Source: an uncultured Acetatifactor sp. (GTDB lineage Bacteria > Bacillota > Clostridia > Lachnospirales > Lachnospiraceae). From it: 17,274 nt of DNA. Each line of letters starts with the position of its first letter. Within the stretch, counting starts at the first letter, position 1. Positions 1 through 6,035 of the stretch are shown piece by piece. The notes below the pieces were generated by a model, which did no database searches, was not told where the DNA came from, and worked only from the letters and a program-made list of their open reading frames with translations. A program made the translations under genes and the position numbers. The stretch covers positions 1 through 17,274 of the forward strand of contig NZ_CAJUCP010000087.1 in assembly GCF_910585425.1 (NCBI RefSeq), in the 5' to 3' direction.

Positions 1-77
1 ATTCAACCAAAATGGAAAATGGCAGATTTCCATTTAATTTCTGGAAAACCGCTCCGAAATGTGGTATTTTTTATTAG
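1..77 (+). promoter_or_regulatory. Promoter/operator region 1 (upstream of 153-377 peptide gene)
   Basis: GGAAA at 14-18, TTTCC at 27-31 and GGAAA at 43-47 give the spacing GGAAA-N8-TTTCC-N11-GGAAA, identical to three other promoters in the window (2346-2379, 5540-5573, 8598-8631). The first two form a perfect inverted repeat, ATGGAAA / TTTCCAT. ATTCAA at 1-6 also lies 13 bases before the first GGAAA, as at the other sites. An AT-rich stretch (TATTTT at 65-70 or TATTAG at 72-77) is in the -10 position but is weak. Most bases between the conserved blocks differ from the other three sites, so the shared blocks look selected. That it is an operator is inference. Confidence 0.6.
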
Positions 78-152
78 AGTAGCCCTCATCAAAGGCGTTT
101 GCAGCTTTCGCTGTGGGGTATTGTATACAAAAAGATAAAGGAGGCATTTCTC

Positions 153-377
153 ATGAATGAAAGACGGAACAGCAACTGGAAACGGATATTGACAGGATGG
201 TTATCTGCGCTCCTGCTATTTGGAACGATAAATGGTTGTCCAGGAATGCCTCCGGCAAATGCGGCAGGTGCGGCGGGGCAGGTGACGGAGGAGCAGGAAG
301 GACAGGTGGGCCTGGAGGGCGAGCTGGAGGCTTATGCACACACTGAACCTGGCGAAGAAAGGGAAAAGAAGAGTTAA
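153..377 (+). CDS. Small secreted peptide or small lipoprotein, 74 aa, unknown function
   Basis: I chose the ATG at 153 because a strong ribosome binding site (AAAGGAGG) lies just before it; an upstream start at 99 has none. The N-terminus is basic (residues 1-11), followed by a hydrophobic core (about 12-26). INGC ends at Cys29 and could be a lipobox; ANA|A near residues 34-37 could instead be a signal peptidase I site. The remainder (about 40 residues) is rich in Gly and Glu and has no recognisable domain. It has no similarity to the 96-aa peptides further right, yet its promoter carries the same three-block operator pattern. Its stop overlaps the stop of the convergent regulator gene by a few bases. 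It may be an extracellular signal or a small surface lipoprotein; I do not recognise a family. Confidence 0.6.
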   Translation: MNERRNSNWKRILTGWLSALLLFGTINGCPGMPPANAAGAAGQVTEEQEGQVGLEGELEAYAHTEPGEEREKKS

Positions 378-2278
378 TAATCGAACACAATAAAAAAATC
401 CTCTCTAAACCCGTCCTTCAATATAGGCGCATTGCGGAAAAGCCCCACCAAATCGTTCAATGCACAGGACTGCACTGCCGCCAGGACAGCCTCTTCTGTG
501 CGCGATGCCTCCGCCAAAACCTGGGAATAGTAGAACAGATAGCCACCAAGATTATTTGTGTTGCATTTCAACGCTGTAATGTCAATACGTTCACATAGTG
601 CAATCAATTCAGCGTAATGATTCTGTCGGTAAAGTGTCTGGCAATAGCGATAGTATACATTAGGCAGAAACGTATTCAGGAAAAGAATATCCATCCTGTT
701 CTTTTCGACATAGTGCAGAATATGAGAATAAAACAAAGTCGCCATCCCCTGCTCCCCTGCCGCTTGGTAGCTCTGGGCCATGAGGTTCAGGATGGACAGC
801 TCCTGCCAGGTCAGGCGGTAGCCTGAAAGATTGTAAATATCGAAATCCGGCAATGTCAGCCCCAGCGCTTCCGACAGCCGGAGGATTCTTTCCCTTGGAT
901 CCTCCGGCTCGTAAGCAATGTCCACCAGGTACTCCTGACGGTAGAGCGCACTTTCCCCATCGACCAGCCGTTCCATCTCCGCCTGATACTCCCGACGCGT
1001 CTCTTTGGGCAGCAACTGGTCGTGAATCAACTTGAACTTCAGATCATAAAATCTCGCATCCTTCTCGCTTCCCCAGAAAGTAAACGCCCGCTCCGACATG
1101 CCCAGCCGCTGCAGCAGGGCCTCTGCCAGAGCGATGTCCGGCTGGAGGTCCCCGGCCTCTATCTTAGACAGCTTGGACGCGCTGCACAGCCCCCGGCAGA
1201 GAATCTGCTGAGAAATCTTCTGCCCTGTGCGGAGCTCCCGAACCAAATCCCCGAAGGTATAGACATCCGGTGAATCCTCGTCATAGACACCGTCTGCAAG
1301 CCCTGCGGCGTCAATCCCATGAAACGGATACTCCTTCAGGGGCGCCGCCTCCAGACTGCGCATATATTCCGTCACCGGGAAGTCCGTCCTCTGGCACAGA
1401 TACTCCCTGCAGACAGCGGCATAGCAGCTGTCCACCGCCTGGGCCGAATAGAATGCCGCTTTCAGGAAGACATCCGCCCTGTCCGGATTTCCCAGATGAT
1501 GGTGGCACAGGCCTGTCAGAAAGCACAGCTCGAACAGAGGCGCGCCTTCCACGTTCCCAGCCATCCTGTGCCGATGGAAGTCCGCCGTCCCCAGCCCTGC
1601 AGCATACTCCCTCACAGAGATCAGGTACTTGGCATATATTATGGCATCCTCCGCCAGCATGCGCTCTTTCTCCAGATATGTGAATTTACTGTTGGCCAGA
1701 TATTCCGCAATCTGTCCGTGGATGGCAAGGCAGCCATCCGGCCTTCCCAGATACAGCTCCTCCTGGGCCAGCGCCGTCAGGAGCCTGATTTCAATCTGGG
1801 ACAGCATCAGATGCCGGAAATCGGACAGGCAGATGTCAGGGCGCGTGATATGCAGGGCATCCAGAAGGGCATCATAAATCGATTGGTGGGAGCCGCAGTA
1901 TGAGCGGAACTGCAGCCTGCACTGGAGCAGCAGCCATTCCTGGCAGTACAGCCTGTTGTCCGCCCAGCCCATCTCCTCAATGCCTCTGAGCTCGTCCCAG
2001 GCCCTGGGAAGCTGCCACGCGTCCAGATAAAAGCCCGCGCGTTTCAGGCGATAGTAGCAGTCGAAGTCATCCCTTCCCGCGAAGACCGGAAAGCGGTGGC
2101 AGGGCGCGCCGGCACGCTCCATCAGCGCCTGGAAGGTCGCAGGGCTCACCCCCGACACCCCGGTCTCTATCCTGGACAGGGCCTGCAGGGAGCAGATGCC
2201 GTCTGCCAACTGCTCCTGCGTCAATCCGGCCTTCCGCCTCGCCTCCCGGATGATGTCTTTCGTGCTGCGAACTCCCAT
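374..2278 (-). CDS. Double-HTH (XRE) regulator with TPR-like repeats, RRNPP-like layout
   Basis: Cytoplasmic DNA-binding regulator of 634 aa. I start it at the ATG at 2278 because an AAGGA site lies about 10 bases upstream and the protein then begins directly before the first HTH; the frame extends 20 codons further up without a ribosome site. HTH1 is at about residues 5-55 (RRKAGLTQEQLADG, then LSRIETG). HTH2 is at about 342-394 (VRELRTGQKISQQ, then LSKIEAG). Each is followed by about 280 residues of helical, TPR-like sequence, and the two halves can be aligned (for example YCQEWLLLQ with YRQEYLVDI). Single HTH-TPR proteins of the Rgg/PlcR/PrgX type sense imported peptides; sensing by this one is inference. 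It is transcribed divergently from the first peptide-lipoprotein cassette and is convergent with the 74-aa peptide gene, so it is the obvious candidate to bind the shared operators. Confidence 0.85.
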   Translation of the reverse strand: MGVRSTKDIIREARRKAGLTQEQLADGICSLQALSRIETGVSGVSPATFQALMERAGAPCHRFPVFAGRDDFDCYYRLKRAGFYLDAWQLPRAWDELRGIEEMGWADNRLYCQEWLLLQCRLQFRSYCGSHQSIYDALLDALHITRPDICLSDFRHLMLSQIEIRLLTALAQEELYLGRPDGCLAIHGQIAEYLANSKFTYLEKERMLAEDAIIYAKYLISVREYAAGLGTADFHRHRMAGNVEGAPLFELCFLTGLCHHHLGNPDRADVFLKAAFYSAQAVDSCYAAVCREYLCQRTDFPVTEYMRSLEAAPLKEYPFHGIDAAGLADGVYDEDSPDVYTFGDLVRELRTGQKISQQILCRGLCSASKLSKIEAGDLQPDIALAEALLQRLGMSERAFTFWGSEKDARFYDLKFKLIHDQLLPKETRREYQAEMERLVDGESALYRQEYLVDIAYEPEDPRERILRLSEALGLTLPDFDIYNLSGYRLTWQELSILNLMAQSYQAAGEQGMATLFYSHILHYVEKNRMDILFLNTFLPNVYYRYCQTLYRQNHYAELIALCERIDITALKCNTNNLGGYLFYYSQVLAEASRTEEAVLAAVQSCALNDLVGLFRNAPILKDGFREDFFIVFDY

Positions 2279-2309
2279 TTTATAATAATCCTTTCTCTTT
2301 TTTACATTT

Positions 2310-2338
2310 ATTATAATATGGATTCCAGTAAAATTCAA
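2310..2338 (-). promoter_or_regulatory. Promoter of the double-HTH regulator gene
   Basis: On the minus strand, TTGAAT (forward 2333-2338) and TATAAT (forward 2310-2315) are separated by exactly 17 bases, a good vegetative sigma-factor promoter, with the regulator start codon about 32 bases beyond. The -35 box is the ATTCAA element that begins the divergent cassette promoter, so a protein bound at the operator (from 2346) would sit right next to it. Autoregulation is therefore plausible but not shown. Confidence 0.6.
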
Positions 2339-2405
2339 CCAGGATGGAAATTAAAAATTTTCCTGTGGCTTGCTGGAAAAGAAGCGCAAATTGTTGTATT
2401 ATAAT
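2333..2405 (+). promoter_or_regulatory. Promoter/operator region 2 (first cassette)
   Basis: GGAAA 2346-2350, TTTCC 2359-2363 and GGAAA 2375-2379 show the N8/N11 spacing. A perfect TATAAT lies at 2400-2405, 20 bases after the last GGAAA. No good -35 hexamer exists at 16-18 bases; the third GGAAA occupies that position. This is the usual layout of an activator-dependent promoter (inference). The leader after it is conserved through to the peptide start at 2464. Confidence 0.65.
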
Positions 2406-2463
2406 ATACGTAATCAGGAAGCATGCGACCTACTACAGAAAGATAAAGATAGGAGAGATGATT

Positions 2464-2754
2464 ATGAGCAAATTGAAAAAGAAAGCATTTGCCGTTATCC
2501 TGGGTGGTGCTCTGAGCGTTATGAGCTGTCTTCCTGTGTTTGCGGCTGAATCCGGAATAAGCCCTCATGTCCAAACTGCGCCGTGTAATCAATGTCGCAT
2601 AGGAACCGTCTATAAATATACGACGGAAGAATACAAGCATGACGAAAGGATTGACGGAATCCTTTATAAGGTATATAAAGTGACTGTATCGAGTTCCTGC
2701 AATAATTGCAACTACCAGAATTCATACAGCTACGAGGATCACAGGCGTCAATAA
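2464..2754 (+). CDS. Small secreted CxxC-CxxC peptide, copy A (96 aa)
   Basis: The start is fixed by an AGGAGAG site a few bases upstream. The N-terminus (MSKLKKKAFAVILGG) is a Sec signal peptide: basic n-region, hydrophobic core, then VFA|AE as a probable signal peptidase I site at about residue 27-29. VMSC at Cys22 is a weaker lipobox-like alternative. The mature part is about 68 residues and has two cysteine pairs, CNQC (41-44) and CNNC (79-82), separated by a Tyr/Lys-rich stretch with an RIDGILYKVY motif. Two CxxC knuckles suggest a secreted zinc-ribbon-like fold or two disulphides; neither is proven. It is the first gene of the cassette, 88 bases before the lipoprotein gene, and probably co-transcribed with it. 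It is visibly more AT-rich than the lipoprotein genes. I know no named family for it. Confidence 0.85.
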   Translation: MSKLKKKAFAVILGGALSVMSCLPVFAAESGISPHVQTAPCNQCRIGTVYKYTTEEYKHDERIDGILYKVYKVTVSSSCNNCNYQNSYSYEDHRRQ

Positions 2755-2786
2755 CACATCAATCCTAAAACAGCATATTTTTTCAC

Positions 2787-2822
2787 AACATTCCGACCAC
2801 GCGTTTGTATGGCCGGAATGTT
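2787..2822 (+). promoter_or_regulatory. Conserved intergenic hairpin 1
   Basis: Nine-base outer stem AACATTCCG / CGGAATGTT, then an A-C mismatch and a further CCA/TGG pairing. It lies between the peptide stop and the lipoprotein ribosome site (AGGGAGG at 2831-2837). There is no following T-run, so it is not a standard terminator. Its role is unknown: mRNA end protection, attenuation or translation control. Confidence 0.6.
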
Positions 2823-2842
2823 GGCGTGAAAGGGAGGCAACT

Positions 2843-5149
2843 ATGCAAATCAGACAGAAAACCCATGACAAGAAAACCCCCAATGCCGCTCCCCGGCGAA
2901 AACTTCGGCGGGCAGTCTTATTTCCGGCCTTAGTTCTGGCCCTGGCACTGACCGGCTGCGCCAAGGGAGGCGAGGAGGAAAGCGACTCCCCTTATGTCTA
3001 CGAGACCCAGTTCCACTCCCCCGAGGGCGGCGTGGAGGACTTCACGGTATCCGGTGATTCTGTCTACTACAGCACCTTCGACGGAGAATTCTACCAGTGG
3101 ACACCGGGCGGGGAGGCCAAGAGGCTGGACATAGAGCCCTTTATGGAGGAGACTGACAGCCGTCTCCTCCAGGCGGACCTTCAGGGGAACCTGTATGTCT
3201 TCTATCGTGTGCCGAATCCACCGAATTCCGCTTCCTACTATCTGGTAAAATACGATGCCGCAGGAAAGGAGCTGGCCAGGCAGAACGTCTCCCTGCTCAC
3301 CAGCCAGTTCTCCCCCTACGAGACGGCAGTAGATGGGGAGGGGCGGCTATATCTCAAAGGGATAGATAAGCTCCTCCTGTTCGATGGAACCTGCAACTAT
3401 GTAGGGACGTTGGAAGCTCCCGAGGGAGAAAATCCAATCTGGCTCACAGGAGACGCCGCAGGCCATGTGTACTGCGACCTGTACAATTCCCAGGATAATG
3501 ATATCATACGGGAGGTCGTCTGGGGCGGGGAGGCATCCGGGGACGGCCAGGGCGGTTCCCCGCAAGATTCCCAAACCGCCTCCTTCGGGGATTCCCTTGG
3601 CGAGACTGTGCCCGGAAGCTATCTGGCGGCCTATGGCGAGGACCGCTTCCTGACCTACGGAGACAACGCCCTCTACCTCTATGACGCGGCGGCAGATACC
3701 CAGAGGTTGCTGCTGCAATGGGCGAGCTGCGCCATCAATCCCGCCAGCGTGGAGCGCATCGCCACGCTGGCGGACGGGCGCATCGTGGCGCGCCTTGAGG
3801 AGGATCAGGGCAGCGGCGAGCTGGCCGTGGTGACGGAAGTCCCCAGGGATCAGGCCACTGAAAAAGAGACCATCACCCTGGGCGTCCTGCAGGCCGGCAA
3901 CAGCCATCTGCTGCGCTGTATCTCCCAGTTCAACAGGAACTCCACCGACTACCGCATCGAAGTCCGGGAATATTACGACACCTACCTGGCTTCGGGACAG
4001 GCCGAGGCCAAAGAGGAGGCCCGCACCGCCCTGCACATGGACATCTCCTCCGGTCGGTGCCCTGACCTCCTGGTGCTGGAATACGACGACCTGGAAGCCT
4101 ACGCCGCCAAAGGGCTCCTGGAGGACCTGGCCCCCTATCTGGAGGAGGACGGGGAGCTGGAGCTGGCGGACAATGTGATAGAAGCCTACACCTTCCATGG
4201 GAAGCTCTGCGCCCTCCCCGGCGCGCTGCAGATCCGGACGCTGGCAGGGTGCACCGAACGCCTGGGGGAGCTGGGGGACGCCGCGGGCTGGACGCTGGAG
4301 GAGATGATGGAGTTCATAGACGGCAACCCTGACAGCACCGTATTCTCCGCGGACGCCGGACAGCTCCTGGAATACAGCCTCGTCTTCAACCAATCCCATT
4401 TCGTGGACTGGGAGGCGCATACCTGCGACTTTACATCCGATGAATTCATACGTCTGCTGGAATTCTGCGGGCGCTTTTCCGACAGAAAGGGGACGGAGGG
4501 CGCAGAGGTCCTGGACATGATGGAACGGAGCAACACCGCCCTGCTGCACGAGGTGGAGCTGGTCCGGCCCCAGGACATCATTCTGCTGGCGCAGATCCTG
4601 GGGACGGAGGACATTTCCTATATAGGCTTCCCCACGGTGGACGGACGGATGGGAAGCCTGCTGGAGGACTGCGGCGGGACATGCGCCATCTCCGCCAAGT
4701 CAAGGCACAAGGAGGAGGCATGGGCCTTTGTGGAGCTGCTGCTCACCGGGTGGGAGAATCCCCCCAAAAGCTATTCCGCCCTGGAGGGCACAAAGGGCTT
4801 CCCCACGGAGCTGGGCACAAGGGAGCGGTATTTCGCAAAGGTCTCGGAGAATCCCTACCGCATAGGGGAGGACGGAGAGATTATCATGGAGGGCGGAAAG
4901 CCTATGCGGTACGCCTACCACACCGCCTCCTCAAGAACAATGCAGGTATTCTTCTATACGCCCCTCCCTGAGGAGACAGACCTCATATGCACCCTGCTGG
5001 ATTCCTCCACCACCGCCCGGGGCGGCCGCCAGATATCCTCCATCGTCGCCCAGGAGGCGGCGAGCTATTTCAGCGGCCAGAAAACCGCGGCGGACGTGGC
5101 TGCCCTCATCCAGAACCGGGTTTCCATCTACCTGGAGGAGCAGAACTGA
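2843..5149 (+). CDS. Beta-propeller/solute-binding lipoprotein, copy 1 (768 aa, type A)
   Basis: Surface-anchored lipoprotein. The start is set by AGGGAGG six bases before the ATG. It has an unusually long basic n-region (residues 1-23), a hydrophobic core, and a lipobox LTGC with Cys39. Residues about 50-335 contain repeated short strands of propeller type (DSVYYSTFDGEFYQW, GNLYVFY, DGEGRLYLKG, GHVYCDLY, ADGRIVARL). Residues about 343-768 match the family-1 extracellular solute-binding fold: TITLGVLQ start, CPDLLVLEYDDLEAYAAKG, the GKLCALPGALQ segment, the CGGTCAISAKSRHKEEAWAF segment, and a SYFSGQKTAADVAALIQNRV tail. Such proteins normally deliver sugars or peptides to ABC importers, but no permease is nearby, so a sensing or scavenging role is possible. 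It follows peptide copy A. The C-terminus is of the 'IYLEEQN' type shared with copy 3. Confidence 0.87.
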   Translation: MQIRQKTHDKKTPNAAPRRKLRRAVLFPALVLALALTGCAKGGEEESDSPYVYETQFHSPEGGVEDFTVSGDSVYYSTFDGEFYQWTPGGEAKRLDIEPFMEETDSRLLQADLQGNLYVFYRVPNPPNSASYYLVKYDAAGKELARQNVSLLTSQFSPYETAVDGEGRLYLKGIDKLLLFDGTCNYVGTLEAPEGENPIWLTGDAAGHVYCDLYNSQDNDIIREVVWGGEASGDGQGGSPQDSQTASFGDSLGETVPGSYLAAYGEDRFLTYGDNALYLYDAAADTQRLLLQWASCAINPASVERIATLADGRIVARLEEDQGSGELAVVTEVPRDQATEKETITLGVLQAGNSHLLRCISQFNRNSTDYRIEVREYYDTYLASGQAEAKEEARTALHMDISSGRCPDLLVLEYDDLEAYAAKGLLEDLAPYLEEDGELELADNVIEAYTFHGKLCALPGALQIRTLAGCTERLGELGDAAGWTLEEMMEFIDGNPDSTVFSADAGQLLEYSLVFNQSHFVDWEAHTCDFTSDEFIRLLEFCGRFSDRKGTEGAEVLDMMERSNTALLHEVELVRPQDIILLAQILGTEDISYIGFPTVDGRMGSLLEDCGGTCAISAKSRHKEEAWAFVELLLTGWENPPKSYSALEGTKGFPTELGTRERYFAKVSENPYRIGEDGEIIMEGGKPMRYAYHTASSRTMQVFFYTPLPEETDLICTLLDSSTTARGGRQISSIVAQEAASYFSGQKTAADVAALIQNRVSIYLEEQN

Positions 5150-5170
5150 GATCTGGAGGCCTTAAATCAG

Positions 5171-5515
5171 TTTGTATGGCCTGAATGTTGGCATGAAAGG
5201 GCGGCGTGGAAGACTTCACGGTATCCGGTGATTCTGTCTACTACAACACCTTCGACGGCGAATTCTACCAGTGGACGCCGGGCGGGGAGGCCAAGGAGCT
5301 GGACATAGAGCCCTTTACAACAGAGACTTGCAGACGCCTCCTCCAGGCCGACCACCAGGGGAACCTCACCAGCCAGTTTCTCCCCTATGAGACGGCAGCG
5401 GACGGGGAGAGGCGGTGGAGGCTCCCCAGGGCGAGTATCCAAGCTGGCTCGCAGTAGACACCGCGGGCCATGTATACTACAGCCTGTATGACACCCAGGA
5501 CTATAAGATGTCTGG
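5171..5515 (+). pseudogene. Lipoprotein gene relic 1 (5' deleted, internally deleted, 3' truncated)
   Basis: The 3' arm of the intergenic hairpin (5171-5188) and GCATGAAAGGG are followed directly by lipoprotein coding sequence (GGCGTGGAAGACTTCACGG), so the start codon, signal peptide and lipobox are gone. The join falls at a short shared stretch (AGGGAGGC of the leader against AGGGCGGC of the gene). Inside, GNL is joined to TSQF, an in-frame loss of about 35 codons relative to the full copies. A second deletion after GACGGGGA shifts the frame, giving a stop at 5455-5457. Homology ends at about 5515, where promoter 3 begins. It is not expected to make a useful protein. Confidence 0.85.
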
Positions 5516-5526
5516 ATTCCAGTAAA

Positions 5527-5599
5527 ATTCAATTTGAATGGAAACCAAAAATTTTCCTGGGGATTGCTGGAAAAGAGATACCACTTGTTGTATTATAAT
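5527..5599 (+). promoter_or_regulatory. Promoter/operator region 3 (second cassette)
   Basis: GGAAA 5540-5544, TTTCC 5553-5557 and GGAAA 5569-5573 with the N8/N11 spacing; TATAAT at 5594-5599, 20 bases after the last block. ATTCAATTTGAAT at 5527-5539 is a perfect palindrome about its central T. Homology with region 2 extends upstream to GATTCCAGTAAA (5516), so part of the regulator's divergent promoter region was carried along in the duplication, without its -10 box. Confidence 0.65.
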
Positions 5600-5657
5600 A
5601 TACGTAATCAGGAAGCATGCGGCCTACTACAGAAAGAGAAAGATAGGAGAGATGATT

Positions 5658-5948
5658 ATGAGCAAATTGAAAAAGAAAGCCTTTGCCGTTATCCTGGGTG
5701 GTGCCCTGAGCATTATGAGCTGTCTTCCTGTATTTGCGGCTGAACCCGGAATAAGCCCCCATTATAAAGTTGCACTTTGCAATCAATGTAACAGCTGGTC
5801 TTTTTTTACAGATCGGACAGAAGTATATATGGGTTCCGAAAAAATCGACGGGATTACATATAATAAATATAACGTGACTGTAGAAAGTCACTGCGATAAC
5901 TGTAACTACAATAAATCAGAGAGTCGCACGGAGTACAGACGTCAATAA
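5658..5948 (+). CDS. Small secreted CxxC-CxxC peptide, copy B (96 aa)
   Basis: Paralogue of the peptides at 2464 and 8716, with the same AGGAGAG ribosome site, a near-identical signal peptide and the same length. Cysteine pairs are at CNQC (41-44) and CDNC (79-82). The signal peptide is almost invariant, while the segment between the pairs differs strongly from copy A (SWSFFTDRTEVYMGS against RIGTVYKYTTEEYKH), apart from a conserved IDG. That pattern would fit a ligand or signal whose middle part diversifies. It is followed 87 bases later by lipoprotein copy 2, with the hairpin in between. Function unknown. Confidence 0.85.
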   Translation: MSKLKKKAFAVILGGALSIMSCLPVFAAEPGISPHYKVALCNQCNSWSFFTDRTEVYMGSEKIDGITYNKYNVTVESHCDNCNYNKSESRTEYRRQ

Positions 5949-5979
5949 CGAATCCTACCAAAAACAGCAGAATTTACAC

Positions 5980-6015
5980 AACATTCTGGCCATACATTTG
6001 TATGGCCGGAATGTT
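5980..6015 (+). promoter_or_regulatory. Conserved intergenic hairpin 2
   Basis: AACATTC-T-GGCCATAC pairs with GTATGGCC-G-GAATGTT around an ATTT loop; the single T opposite G can still wobble-pair. It occupies the same place relative to the flanking genes as the hairpins at 2787, 9038 and 11642. No T-run follows. Confidence 0.65.
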
Positions 6016-6035
6016 GGCGTGAAAGGGAGGCAACT

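Noticed and set aside
1319..1903. Plus-strand open frames inside the regulator gene
   Set aside because: Shadows of the high-GC minus-strand regulator, without ribosome sites or recognisable protein features.
2787..2822. Intergenic hairpins as Rho-independent terminators
   Set aside because: No T-run follows any of the four; the sequence continues directly into the ribosome site of the lipoprotein gene.
3347..4549. Long minus-strand open frame (400 aa) opposite lipoprotein copy 1, and similar ones opposite copies 2-4
   Set aside because: They recur because the sense genes are paralogous and GC-rich; the products have no signal, domain or ribosome site, and the sense strand has clear lipoprotein and solute-binding features.
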